DNA of 64,000 nucleotides from Actinomadura graeca (GCF_019175365.1 NZ_CP059572.1:2666001-2730000); one strand, 5' to 3'; positions 7,911 through 17,241 are shown, counted from the first letter of the stretch. Notes: generated by a model from the sequence alone, not told the origin. Numbers and translations are program-made.

Positions 7911-7961
7911 GCCATTGACCGGATTTCTGCGCACGCCATTCCGGTGGCCCTCCGCCGCCAT

Positions 7962-9941
7962 TCACAGCGGGCACGGAAGCGAAATGCGGGAGCGGGTCGG
8001 GCCGGTAGGTCCTCCGAGCACGTCCGACGCGCGCCGTTCGTGGACGCGCCGCGTCGGCTCGGGGGTCGTCGCGTGCACGGCCTGCCGTGTCAGCTCGCTG
8101 GCGAACTCGTACCTGTGGCCCGACACCACGAGCAGGCGGGCGGCGAGCGCGCGCTCGCAGTGGCGGGCGACCTCGTGCGGGGGCAGGTCCACCAGCGCCG
8201 CGAGGTCCACGGGGTCGAACGCCTCGCCGAGGACCGCCGCCGCACGCAGCAGCCGGTCGGCCGGCTCCCCCGCCCGCCGCATTCGCCGGAGCACGTCCCG
8301 CCGCACCGCGTCCGGGACGACGGACTCGTCGCCCGGGCCCCTGAGGATCTCGACCACCGAACGGGTGTGCCCGCGGGTACGCCGGAAGACCCGGTCCGCC
8401 GGACCGTCCTTCCCCGCCGCCGCCGCGAGCGCGGTGACGGCCGCGGGAGCCAGCGGCCCGAGGTCGATCCGCCGCGCCACGCCGTCGAGTGCCGGGAGCA
8501 CGTCCTCTCCCTCCTCCAGGCGGACCGTGGCGACGCACAGCAGCCGCGACCAGGCGGCCCGGCGCGCCAGGTAGGCCACCAGTCCGACCGTCGGCTCCCC
8601 GGCGTTGTGTAGGTCGTCGAGCATCAGCAGCACCGGCGCGCGCGCCCCCGCGCCGCGCAGGAACGCGGCCACGGCCTGGTAGACGCGGTTCCGCCCGAAC
8701 TCCCCCAGATCCAGCCCGCCCGACGTCCCCAGCGCGCGCGCCGCGTCCGGTACGAGCAGGCCGAGCGCGGACGCATGTACGCCGACGGCCTCCCCCAGGA
8801 CGGACGGGGCGAGCCCCGCGATGTGCGGGGCCAACGCGTCCGCGAAGGGCTGGAGGAACAGGGAGCGCTCCGTCTCATGGCAGGCCGCCTGCAAGACGGT
8901 GCCCCCGGTCGACGCGGCGTGCCGGGCCGCCTCCGCCGCGAGCCGGGACTTGCCGATACCGGCCTCCCCGGCGACCACGAGGACGACCGGCCGCCCCTCC
9001 CTCGCCTCCGACCAGGCGCGGGCGATGCGGACCATCTCCCCCTCACGGCCGACCAGCGCCCCGTCCCCCGCCGCCACGAACACGCCTCCCGCAGGCGCGA
9101 TCGGCGCGGGCGCGGCCGGCACGGACAGGCGCGGCGTGGACGGCTGCGGCTGGGGATGCCGGGGGCGGCCTTGGAGGATCGCCACGTGAAGGTTCCGCGT
9201 CTCGGGCGCGGGGTCGGCGCCGAGCTCGTCCGCGAGGGCGCCGCGGAGCCGTTCGTAGACCTGTAGCGCGCGGGCCGGTTCCCCGGCCGCGGCGTGCGCC
9301 TTCATCAGCAGCCGGTGCGCCGTCTCGTCGAAGGGGTCGGCCGCCACCGCCGCCCCGGCCGCCCGGCGGGCGACCTCGGGCTCGGCGCCCAGGACGGCCG
9401 CCGTCGCCGCCGCGTGGCGTGCCCGCCGGAGCAGGTCGGCCACCTCCAGGGAGGTGGCCTCGGCCCATTCGGCGCGGGGTTCCCCTTCGAGCGCCGTCCC
9501 GCCGCCGAGGAGGTCGAGCGCCCGGGCGGCGGCGGCCCCGGCGACGGCAGGTTCGTCCGCCGCCAGGCGTCCCTCGGACTCGGCGGTGAGCGCGGCGGCC
9601 TCGTCGACGTCCACGCTCACCGTCGGCGGCGCGCCGAGCCGGTAGCCGACCCGCCCGCCCAGGATGACGCGGGGCCCGAGGAGCCTGCGCAGCCGGCTCA
9701 CCAGCGTCGCGACGTTGCTCACGGGCCGCTTCGGCGGGCTGCCCGCCCACAGGACGTCCTCGATCCGGTGGATCGGCACGACACGGCCGCGCTCGGCGGC
9801 GAGCAGCCCGAGCAGCGTGCGGGACTTGCCGCGGATCGCCCGGTCGTCGAGCCGCGCGCCGTCCCGCTCGACCCGGAACACCCCTGCCAGCCGGATCCTC
9901 ACACCGGTCCCGGCGGCGGCTTCGCTCATGGTCGTCTCCAT
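7962..9941 (-). CDS. AfsR/SARP-type transcriptional activator with AAA/STAND ATPase domain
   Basis: A protein of 659 aa. An OmpR-like winged helix covers residues 13-105, a BTAD helical domain about 108-256, a Pro-rich linker about 260-285, then an ATPase with Walker A GEAGIGKS at 325-332 and Walker B LLMLDD at 438-443. Family members activate antibiotic biosynthesis genes by binding 11-bp-spaced heptamer direct repeats. It ends about 190 residues past Walker B, shortly after a helical PTRRVHERRA segment, without the TPR domain that full-length AfsR-like proteins carry, so it is a short form. A second possible start is Met5. SARP-like sites lie just past its 3' end. Confidence 0.87.
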   Translation of the reverse strand: METTMSEAAAGTGVRIRLAGVFRVERDGARLDDRAIRGKSRTLLGLLAAERGRVVPIHRIEDVLWAGSPPKRPVSNVATLVSRLRRLLGPRVILGGRVGYRLGAPPTVSVDVDEAAALTAESEGRLAADEPAVAGAAAARALDLLGGGTALEGEPRAEWAEATSLEVADLLRRARHAAATAAVLGAEPEVARRAAGAAVAADPFDETAHRLLMKAHAAAGEPARALQVYERLRGALADELGADPAPETRNLHVAILQGRPRHPQPQPSTPRLSVPAAPAPIAPAGGVFVAAGDGALVGREGEMVRIARAWSEAREGRPVVLVVAGEAGIGKSRLAAEAARHAASTGGTVLQAACHETERSLFLQPFADALAPHIAGLAPSVLGEAVGVHASALGLLVPDAARALGTSGGLDLGEFGRNRVYQAVAAFLRGAGARAPVLLMLDDLHNAGEPTVGLVAYLARRAAWSRLLCVATVRLEEGEDVLPALDGVARRIDLGPLAPAAVTALAAAAGKDGPADRVFRRTRGHTRSVVEILRGPGDESVVPDAVRRDVLRRMRRAGEPADRLLRAAAVLGEAFDPVDLAALVDLPPHEVARHCERALAARLLVVSGHRYEFASELTRQAVHATTPEPTRRVHERRASDVLGGPTGPTRSRISLPCPL

Positions 9942-10134
9942 CGAAAAAGGGTTCGTGGCCGGCCCTTACTGTTCGCCGCACGCCGGTCCATGGATGGGGG
10001 CGGTGCCGGGGACGCGCGATTCGCGTGCCGTTACCGGTTGGAATTCACAGAACGCGCTGCGGAGGCCGGGTTAGTGTCGCGGTGCGGAGGACCGCGGGCG
10101 CGCGCCCCGTGGCGGTCCCGCGAGGCGGAGGGCG

Positions 10135-10560
10135 ATGACGATGAGCGCTGAGCTGGATCCGCGGGCGCGGCCGTACGTGGCGGCCGCCGTGCACGCCTAC
10201 GGCACCGCCGTGCTGGCCCCGGAACAGGACGCCGGGCACGGGGACGCGGGCCCGGCGGCACGGGTCGGGCGGCGGCTGCTCCGGCAGGTCTTCGGGGTCC
10301 GGGACGAGGCGGACGCCCCCCGGGCGCTGGCCGACCTCGCGGAAAGCCCCGACGACGAGGACCTCCAGGCCGTCTTACGGGTGCGCATACGCAAGGCGCT
10401 GGCCGCCGACGGGGAACTCGCCGGGCGGATCCGCGCCATTCTCGACGAGGCCCCCGCGGCGGGCGCGGTGAGCGTGACCGCGAGCGGAGAACGGTCGATC
10501 GCGGCGCACACGATTTCCGGTGTCGCGTCCACGGGGGACGGCGCGGAGATCACCCGGTGA
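10135..10560 (+). CDS. Small protein with C-terminal SIAAxxISGxxxTG motif, paired with the STAND gene
   Basis: A protein of 141 aa (or 139 from the ATG at 10141, better placed behind GGAGG). Residues 1-105 are predicted helical, Ala/Asp-rich and have no named domain that I recognise. The tail GERSIAAHTISGVASTGD matches the N-terminus of the next protein (GDRSVAAREISGTVLTGN) in pattern and spacing. Such short beta-prone tags occur in multi-component STAND and effector systems and may pair the two proteins. The 200 bp to the next gene hold a short GGGGG/CCCCC hairpin at 10661-10676. Confidence 0.6.
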   Translation: MTMSAELDPRARPYVAAAVHAYGTAVLAPEQDAGHGDAGPAARVGRRLLRQVFGVRDEADAPRALADLAESPDDEDLQAVLRVRIRKALAADGELAGRIRAILDEAPAAGAVSVTASGERSIAAHTISGVASTGDGAEITR

Positions 10561-10763
10561 TCGGGAATTCACCGTGACGCGAGGCCAACCGGAATCGGCC
10601 ACCGCTTGGCTTTCCGGCCCGAGAGGTCCATGGCGATAGACTTACCGGCATAACCGGCGCGGGGGTCCCTGCCCCCTTTGACGGCGCCGATCTTCCATTC
10701 CGAGGCCGCCCCTCCGCTCCGGCGCTCGGTGATTTCCGGAATACGGGGACGTGGTGTTCGGCG

Positions 10764-13700
10764 ATGAACGGTCCGACCGCGTCGGGTGACCGCTCGGTCG
10801 CCGCGCGCGAGATCAGCGGCACGGTCCTGACCGGGAACATCACGAACTACTACAACCTCGGCGGCAGGCTGCCCGACGTCCGCTCCGTCCGCCCGTCGGG
10901 GCTGTTCGGCGTGCGGCAGGTCCGCTCGCACGTGTTCGTCGGGCGGGAGGACGAGCTCGACAGGCTCGACCGGGTGATGGACGCGGGCGCCGGGGTCGTC
11001 GGGCAGAGCGTCGCCGGGCTCGGCGGTGTCGGCAAGACCGAGCTGGCGCTGCACTACGCGTACGCCAAGCGGGACCGGTACTCCTCGGTCTGGTGGATCA
11101 CCGCCGACACCGAGCAGAACATCGCCGCGGGCCTGGTCGACATCGCGCGCAGGCTGAACCCGCTGTTCAAGATCACCGACCCGGAGTTCGCGGCGCAGTG
11201 GGCGCTGAACTGGCTGCTGGTCCACGGCGGGTGGCTGCTGGTCCTGGACAACGTCGAGGACCCCGACGCCATCGGCGACTTCCTCGGCGCCGGCCACGAC
11301 GGCCGCGTCCTGGTGACGACCCGGCGCGACATCGACTGGCGCAGGCGGGGCCTCGCCCCGGTCGAGCTGGGGATGCTCGACACCGAGCGCGCCGCCGACA
11401 TGCTCCTGGAACGCACCGGGCAGGACGACCGGGACGCCGCGCGCCGCGTCGCCGAGGCGCTCGGGGGGCTGCCGCTGGCGCTGGAGCAGGCGGCGGCCTA
11501 CATCAACCGCAACCGCGAGGGCATCGCGCACTACGAGTCCAGGCTCGTCGACCGGTTCGGCCGGATCCTGGGCGAGGTCGACCCGGACGGGGCGCAGGAA
11601 CGCGCCATCACCCGCGTGTGGGACATCACGCTGGAGGCGCTGCTCGCGGCCGACCCCGGCGCGGTGGACCTGCTGCGCGTGCTGGCGTGGCTCGGACCCG
11701 ACGACGTGCCGCGCGACCTGGTCGAGGCCCACGCCGGGGACGACGTCACCGCGAACCGGATGCTCGCGCTCCTGCGGTCCTACAGCATGATCACGCTCAC
11801 CGAGGACGCGGTCGGCGTCCACCGGCTCGTGCAGGCGGTGCTGCGGATGGGCGGGTCCGAGACGACCTCGTCGGGGCTCGGCGTGTACGCCGCGGAGGCG
11901 GTGGACCTGCTGGCCGGGGCGGCGCCGCCCGACCCGGCGTCCAACATGGCGGGCTGGCCGCGCTGGTGGAGGCTGCTGCCGCACGTCGAGGCGCTGGCCG
12001 GCAACATCGGCGACGGCAACTCCGACGGGGAGTTCAGCCGGCTGCTGAACCAGGCGGGGCTCTTCAGCTCCGCGCAGGGGCGGCACGACGTCACGCTGCG
12101 GTTCGCGCGGACGGCGCTGGCCGTCGGCGAACGGTTCCTGGGGCCCGACGACAGGGGCCTCGCGACGCTGCTGGGCAACCTCGGCGCCGCGTACTCGGCG
12201 TTGGGACGCCCCCAGGACGCCGTCGGGCTGGAGCTGCGGACGCTGGAGCTCATCGAGCGGACGGGCGGGCCCGGGGACGTGCGCCTGATCACGGCGCTCG
12301 GCAACCTCGCGACCACCTACAGCTCGCTCGGCAGGACCGCGGAGTCGATCCCGCTGCAGACCCGCGCGCTGGAGATCGCCGAAGCGGCCAGCGGCCCCGC
12401 GCACGAGTCCGTGGCCCTGCCGCTGGCGAACCTGGCCGCCTTCTACAGCGAGCTCGGGCAGACGCGGGAGTCCGCGCCGCTCCAGGAGCGGGCCCTGGCG
12501 ATCACGGAGGCCGTCCACGGCCCCGAGCACATCGCGGTGGCGTACCGGGCGAGCGCGCTGGCGGCGAGCTACCGCGAGCTGGGACGCGTCGCCGACGCGC
12601 TGGAGCTCAACCGGCGCGCTCGCGCGATCGGCGAGAAGGCGCTGCGTGCCGACCACCCGGACGTCGCCCGGTTCCTCGGGGGCCTCGCGGGCAGCCACGG
12701 CGACATGGACGAGCTCGACACGGCGCTGGAGCTGGAGGAGGAGGCGCTGCGGATCACCGAGGAGGTCCTCGACGAGGACCATCCGGACCTGGCGACCGCC
12801 CTCGGCAACCTCGCCGCGACCTACCTGGACCTCGGCCGCCCGGAGGAGGCGCTGCCGCTGGAGCGCCGGGCGCTGCGGATCGTCGAGGCCGCGCACGGCC
12901 CCGGCCACCCGGACGTGGCGTTCCGGCTGGGCGCGCTCGCGGCCGTCTACCGGCACCTGGACCGCCCGGACGAGGCGCTGCCGCTGGACCGGCGGGCGCT
13001 GGACGTCATCGAGAGGGCCTACCCGTTCGACCACCGGGACGTGGCGCGCCGGCTCGTCGGGCTGGCGAGCAGCCTGATGGCGCTGGAGCGCCACGAGGAG
13101 GCGGCGCCGAAGCTGAGGCGGGCGATCGGCATCGCCGAGCTGACCTACGGCCCCGACCACCTCACCATCACGACATGGCTCGGGAACCTCGCGACGGCGT
13201 ACCAGAACCTCGGCCGCCTGGAAGAGGCGGTCGAGCTGGAACGCCGGGCGCTGCGGATCGCCCAGGAGGCACTGCACCCGAACCATTCCGACGTGGTGGC
13301 GCGGCTCATGAGCCTGGCGTGGGCGCACCGGCGGCTGGACCGTCCGGACGCGGCGCTGCCGCTGCTGCGCCGGGCGCTCGCCGTCGTCGACCTGGAACAC
13401 GGTCCGCGGTCGGTGGAGCTGCTGCCGAAGCTGGAGACGCTCGCGGCGGCCTACGGCGAGGCGGAGGATCACGCCAGGGCGGTGCCGCTGCTGGAGAGGG
13501 CGCTGTCGATCGCCGAGGAGTCCTATGGCCCCTCCGACCCGCGGGTCGCGGACCGCCTCGGCAGGCTGGGCACGGTGTACTTCCGCCTCGGCCGGTTCGA
13601 GGAGGCGGCGCCCCTGGAGCGGCGCGCGCTGGCCCTCGTGGACGCGGCGGGCCCCGGTCACCCCGACCTGCTCCTGAGGCTGGAGAACCTCGCCGCCACC

Positions 13701-14834
13701 TACCGCGAGCTCCGGCTGCACGAGGAGGCCGCACCGCTGGAGCGGCGTGCGCTGGCCGCCGCGGAGCGGGACGGGCTCGGCGGCGCCGACCTGCTCCTGC
13801 GGCTGGAGAACCTGGCCGCCACCTACCGCGACCTCGACCGGCACGAGGACGCGGTGCCGCTGCGCAGGCGGGCGCTCGCCGTCGCCGAGGCCGAGTACGG
13901 CCGCGGGGACGTCCGCGTCGCCGACCGGCTCGGCGCGCTCGGGACGACCTGCTTCCGCCTCGGCCGGTTCGAGGAGGCGGCGCCCCTGGAGCGGCGCGCG
14001 CTCGCCCTCGTGGACGCGGCGGGCCCCGGCCACCCCGACCTCCGCCTGAGGCTGGAGAACCTCGCCACCACCTACCGCGAGCTCCGGCGGTTCGACGAGG
14101 CCGTCCCGCTGCTGCGGCGGGCCGTGGCCGCCGCCGAGGACGTCGTCGGGGCCTCCGGCATCGCCCTGGTGCCGGCGCTGGAGCAGCTCGCCGGGACCTG
14201 CCGGGAGGCCGGGCGGTACGAGGAGGCGATCCCCCCGTGGCGGCGGGCGCTGACCATCACCGAGGCCGTGCACGGGCCCGGCCATCCGGACGTCGCCGGG
14301 CAGCTCGGCGCGCTCGGCAACAACTACTTCTCGGCGGGCCGGTACGAGGAGGCCGTGCCCGTGGAACGCCGCTGCCTGGAGCTCACCGAGACGCTCCTCG
14401 GCCCCGACCATCCCGACGTCGTCCTGCGGCTCCAGAACCTCGCGGCCAGCCACTACGCGCTGGAGGAGTACGAGGAGGCGCTGCCGCTGCGGGTGCGGGC
14501 GCTGAAGCTGATCGAGGCCGGACCCGAGCCGGACGACATGGAGGTGGCGGGGGCGCTGGGGCTCGTCGGCAACCTGTACTACCAGCTCGACCGGCCGCAG
14601 GACGCGATCCCGGTGGAGACGCGGGCGCTGTCCCTGGCCGAGCGGACGCACGGGCCGCACGCGGCCGAGCTGATCCCGTGGCTGCGCGACCTGGCCGCCA
14701 GCCACCGCATGGACGGCGGGCACGCGCGGGCGCGGGAACTCGCCGAGCGCGCCCTGAGGATCGCCGAGAAGCGGCTCCCGCCCGACGATCCCGTCCTGGA
14801 GGCGCTGCGCGGCGAGTCGGGAACGGCGCCGTAG
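10764..14834 (+). CDS. NB-ARC STAND NTPase with 22 TPRs
   Basis: A protein of 1,356 aa. An N-terminal SVAAREISGTVLTGN tag is at residues 11-25. The NB-ARC domain has Walker A GLGGVGKTE at 85-93, Walker B LLVLDN at 158-163, sensor-like RVLVTTRR at 181-188 and GGLPLALEQ at 234-242. A winged-helix region follows to about 400, then about 22 TPR units of 42 aa to the end. Family members are ATP-switched sensors that oligomerise when the repeats detect a ligand. No enzymatic effector domain is fused, so the effector must be encoded separately, perhaps by the downstream membrane pair. The frame has a long antisense shadow that I do not regard as a gene. Confidence 0.9.
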   Translation: MNGPTASGDRSVAAREISGTVLTGNITNYYNLGGRLPDVRSVRPSGLFGVRQVRSHVFVGREDELDRLDRVMDAGAGVVGQSVAGLGGVGKTELALHYAYAKRDRYSSVWWITADTEQNIAAGLVDIARRLNPLFKITDPEFAAQWALNWLLVHGGWLLVLDNVEDPDAIGDFLGAGHDGRVLVTTRRDIDWRRRGLAPVELGMLDTERAADMLLERTGQDDRDAARRVAEALGGLPLALEQAAAYINRNREGIAHYESRLVDRFGRILGEVDPDGAQERAITRVWDITLEALLAADPGAVDLLRVLAWLGPDDVPRDLVEAHAGDDVTANRMLALLRSYSMITLTEDAVGVHRLVQAVLRMGGSETTSSGLGVYAAEAVDLLAGAAPPDPASNMAGWPRWWRLLPHVEALAGNIGDGNSDGEFSRLLNQAGLFSSAQGRHDVTLRFARTALAVGERFLGPDDRGLATLLGNLGAAYSALGRPQDAVGLELRTLELIERTGGPGDVRLITALGNLATTYSSLGRTAESIPLQTRALEIAEAASGPAHESVALPLANLAAFYSELGQTRESAPLQERALAITEAVHGPEHIAVAYRASALAASYRELGRVADALELNRRARAIGEKALRADHPDVARFLGGLAGSHGDMDELDTALELEEEALRITEEVLDEDHPDLATALGNLAATYLDLGRPEEALPLERRALRIVEAAHGPGHPDVAFRLGALAAVYRHLDRPDEALPLDRRALDVIERAYPFDHRDVARRLVGLASSLMALERHEEAAPKLRRAIGIAELTYGPDHLTITTWLGNLATAYQNLGRLEEAVELERRALRIAQEALHPNHSDVVARLMSLAWAHRRLDRPDAALPLLRRALAVVDLEHGPRSVELLPKLETLAAAYGEAEDHARAVPLLERALSIAEESYGPSDPRVADRLGRLGTVYFRLGRFEEAAPLERRALALVDAAGPGHPDLLLRLENLAATYRELRLHEEAAPLERRALAAAERDGLGGADLLLRLENLAATYRDLDRHEDAVPLRRRALAVAEAEYGRGDVRVADRLGALGTTCFRLGRFEEAAPLERRALALVDAAGPGHPDLRLRLENLATTYRELRRFDEAVPLLRRAVAAAEDVVGASGIALVPALEQLAGTCREAGRYEEAIPPWRRALTITEAVHGPGHPDVAGQLGALGNNYFSAGRYEEAVPVERRCLELTETLLGPDHPDVVLRLQNLAASHYALEEYEEALPLRVRALKLIEAGPEPDDMEVAGALGLVGNLYYQLDRPQDAIPVETRALSLAERTHGPHAAELIPWLRDLAASHRMDGGHARARELAERALRIAEKRLPPDDPVLEALRGESGTAP
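13581..14087 (+). repeat. Near-identical TPR-coding DNA repeat inside the STAND gene
   Basis: Positions 13581-13715 and 13953-14087 (135 bp each, 372-bp offset) differ at only about five sites, while most other TPR units of the gene are only similar in protein. This points to recent duplication or conversion of a block of about three TPR units. Confidence 0.8.
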
Positions 14835-14905
14835 ACCAAATCAGGTCAGTGGGCGCGCTTATGAGCGGCACCTATCCCGACTAAAATAGGCAGGGAGAAA
14901 CCCTG

Positions 14906-14928
14906 GCCGGAACCGCCTGGATTCCGGC
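14906..14928. terminator. Hairpin between the STAND gene and the membrane pair
   Basis: A perfect 7-bp stem, GCCGGAA / TTCCGGC, with a 9-nt loop and no T-tract. The 189-bp gap also has an AT-rich stretch (CTAAAATAGG) just upstream, so a separate promoter for the membrane pair is possible. Confidence 0.35.
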
Positions 14929-15023
14929 TGCCCTCCGTGGCACGCCGCGCGCCGCCGTCGCCCGCCGCCCTCCCCCGCCACCGGGCTCCGCCGCGGGCTC
15001 TCGAAGATCATCGGAGGAACACC

Positions 15024-16739
15024 ATGATCGCAGCGCCAGCCACCGGCTTCCCCCATGTCGCGGCCTTGGGAGAGCACGGCGGCGAGGCGGCCGGGAAACT
15101 GGCGGAGTTACAGGAGGAACTGCTACGGCTCGGAGCGCACGACGACGCGGCCCGCCTCGCGGCCGTGGACAAGGCCGCCGGACGACGTGATCTCGCCATG
15201 CTCGGCCGGTACGCGGCGGCGGGGTTCACGTTCCACGAGCTCGCGAAGGTCCAGCACGCCAGGGTCCGGCGGATCGTCGGCTGGCGGAACGCCACCGCGC
15301 TGCTCCCCCTGATGATCACGTGGATCGCGCTGGCCGTCGCCAGCTGGGACTACCAACGGACCGTAAGGGCGCACCCCGAGCTGACGACGCAGCCGTTCCT
15401 CGTCCTGTGGCAGCGCCGTTTCGACGGCAGCCCGCTGCCGACGTTCGCGGAGACGGCCCTGCTGTCCTTCGTGCTCCTGCTCGCCGTGCTCGCCCTCACG
15501 GTCTGGGCGCACCGGCTGGAGAGCGCGGCGAACGCGGAGCTGGCGGAGGTCGGCGCCCTCGCCGACGACGCGCTGGACCACCTCGGCCTCACCGTCGAGA
15601 GCGGCGACGTCAAACCGCCCGAGAACGCCAGGGAATGGGCGGAGGCGGCGCAGCGCGTCCTGACCGAGACCCAGGAGATGATCAGGCTGGCGGTGCGCGA
15701 CACGGCGCGGCTGGCCGAGAACAACGGCGCCGTCTCCAAGGCCGCGACGGACCGGCTCGAAGAGCTCCAGGTGCACGCCAAGAAGCTGCTCGAAGGGGTC
15801 AGCAAGGAGACCGGTGAGGTCCTGTCGGCCCTCCAGATGCAGGGCGAGCAGACGACCACCCGGGTCGGCGCGGAGGCGACGGCCGTCCTCCGGCAGGCCG
15901 GCGAGGCCAACCGGCAGCTCATCGACCAGCAGATGGTGCCGCTGTTCAAGGGCTTCAAGGACGCGCTGGCGGACTACCGCGGGGACCAGGAGGTGTACCG
16001 GGCCAGCGCGGCGGCCCTGTCCGGCGGGGTCAAGGACCTCACGGCCGCCGCCGCGGGGCTGGCGGGCGGCGTCGGCGGCTTCACCGAGGCGGCCGCGTCG
16101 ATCGACGAGCGGCTCAAGGTGATCGGCACCTCGCAGACCGGGCTCGTCGACAGGATCGGCGAGCACTCCGAGGGCCTGGCCGCGGCGACCACGGAGCTGC
16201 GCGGCGTCGCCGAGCTGGTGGCCGGCGACATGAAGGGCGGCCTGGAGGAGCTCACCAGGAACGTCGTCGACGCGGGCGCCAGCCTGGTCGCCGTCCAGCG
16301 CGACCTCGCCGCGGCCGGCACGTCCCTCTCCGCGGTCACCCACACCATGCAGTCCACCGCGGCCGACCTGGCGAGCGCCGCCGCGTCGGTGGCGATGGCG
16401 GCCACCCAGATCGGGAAGGCCGCCGGTGCGGCGCCGCCACGCCGGAGCCGCTTCGGCCGTGGCGGCCCGTTGTCCTCGCGCCGCGGGGGCCCGCCGTCCC
16501 CCGCTTCCACACCCACGCCGCCGCCAGGCCCTGCACCTGCGTCGGCATCGGGCCCCGGCACCCCGTCCGCTTCAGGCTCCGGCACCCCGCCCGCATCGGG
16601 TTCCGGCGCCTCTCCGCCGAGTCCCGGAACCCCTCCGCCGGGACCCGGTGCCTCGGCCGCTCCGGGGCCTGGCGCCCCGCCCCCGGGCCCCGCCGCGCCG
16701 CCGCGCCGGAGCCGGTTCAGGCGCATGTTCGGTGCATGA
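15024..16739 (+). CDS. Two-TM coiled-coil membrane protein with Pro-rich tail (MotA/ZorA-like role possible)
   Basis: A protein of 571 aa; GGAGGA lies 6 nt before ATG 15024. A soluble helical N-terminus of about 95 aa precedes TM1 (LLPLMITWIALAVASW) and TM2 (LLSFVLLLAVLALTVWAHRL). After them come about 290 residues of coiled coil and amphipathic helix with methyl-accepting-protein-like Ala/Thr/Ser/Glu heptads. The last 110 residues are Pro/Gly/Ser-rich and contain PPRRSRF twice, once before the Pro-rich stretch and once at the C-terminus. The next gene starts 1 bp after the stop and encodes a small protein with a membrane Asp, so the pair resembles a stator (MotAB, ExbBD, ZorAB), but no MotA/ExbB signature is obvious. 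Confidence 0.75.
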   Translation: MIAAPATGFPHVAALGEHGGEAAGKLAELQEELLRLGAHDDAARLAAVDKAAGRRDLAMLGRYAAAGFTFHELAKVQHARVRRIVGWRNATALLPLMITWIALAVASWDYQRTVRAHPELTTQPFLVLWQRRFDGSPLPTFAETALLSFVLLLAVLALTVWAHRLESAANAELAEVGALADDALDHLGLTVESGDVKPPENAREWAEAAQRVLTETQEMIRLAVRDTARLAENNGAVSKAATDRLEELQVHAKKLLEGVSKETGEVLSALQMQGEQTTTRVGAEATAVLRQAGEANRQLIDQQMVPLFKGFKDALADYRGDQEVYRASAAALSGGVKDLTAAAAGLAGGVGGFTEAAASIDERLKVIGTSQTGLVDRIGEHSEGLAAATTELRGVAELVAGDMKGGLEELTRNVVDAGASLVAVQRDLAAAGTSLSAVTHTMQSTAADLASAAASVAMAATQIGKAAGAAPPRRSRFGRGGPLSSRRGGPPSPASTPTPPPGPAPASASGPGTPSASGSGTPPASGSGASPPSPGTPPPGPGASAAPGPGAPPPGPAAPPRRSRFRRMFGA

Positions 16740-16740
16740 G

Positions 16741-17241
16741 ATGAGGCGCCGCAGGAACGTGCCGGGCAAGGACCCGGGCAACCTCGTGTTCGGCACCATC
16801 GGATGGCTGTTCGCCGACCTGATGCTCGCCCTGGCGATGGCGTTCCTGGTGGCGACGACCTTCGGGCAGTCCGTCCCGGCCAAGGCCGGGCGCTCCCCCA
16901 CGCCGTCCCCCACGTTCCGGAAGGGGCTGGAGAGCGATCCCGTCACGATCACCATGCGGGTGGACTGGCAGGGGCTGATGTCCGAGAAGACGTCCGCTAA
17001 GGCCGAGGTCCAGAAGAAGGTGCGGGCGACGGCCTCCCTCAACGGGCGGCAGGCCGGGCTGGTGCTGTCGTTCGGCGGCGGCCTGGAGAACGGCACCCGG
17101 ATCGCCAGGGGCGCGGACGCCGCCCTCCGGGAGCTCGGTGACCAGCGCTTCGTGTTCCAGGGCACGGTGTACCGGCCCTTCGTCAGCTTCAACAGCGCAC
17201 CGGAAACGCTGACGCTGGACATCTACCTGCTCAGGCAGTGA
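16741..17241 (+). CDS. Small MotB/ExbD-like protein with a transmembrane aspartate
   Basis: A protein of 166 aa. A basic N-terminus (MRRRRNVPGK) is followed by one TM helix, IGWLFADLMLALAMAFLVA, with Asp26 near its start. This is the layout of MotB, ExbD, TolR and ZorB, whose membrane Asp carries protons. The extracytoplasmic part is about 120 aa, predicted alpha/beta, and ends in a strand (TLTLDIYLLRQ). I cannot see a clear OmpA-type peptidoglycan-binding motif. It is coupled to the upstream coiled-coil gene. Its 3' end overlaps the convergent J-like gene by 11 bp, with no terminator between the two operons. Confidence 0.72.
   Translation: MRRRRNVPGKDPGNLVFGTIGWLFADLMLALAMAFLVATTFGQSVPAKAGRSPTPSPTFRKGLESDPVTITMRVDWQGLMSEKTSAKAEVQKKVRATASLNGRQAGLVLSFGGGLENGTRIARGADAALRELGDQRFVFQGTVYRPFVSFNSAPETLTLDIYLLRQ

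Larger units (their letters stand above)
7647..7961. other. Intergenic region between the LOG and SARP genes
   Basis: These 315 bp contain no convincing gene. They lie downstream of the SARP gene and upstream of the LOG gene, both leftward. The only structure I can support is the two pairs of TTGCA-type heptamers described separately, and an AGCCCTTGGGGCT palindrome near 7723-7735. Confidence 0.5.

Noticed and set aside
10569..14723. A 1,384-codon open frame antisense to the STAND gene
   Set aside because: It mirrors the 42-codon TPR periodicity and has the Arg/Gln/Val-rich, motif-free composition expected of the opposite strand of GC-rich coding DNA.
15024..17241. Calling the membrane pair ZorAB of a Zorya system
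   Set aside because: No ZorC, ZorD or ZorE homologue is nearby, only two TM helices are seen in the larger protein, and no peptidoglycan-binding motif is visible in the smaller one.
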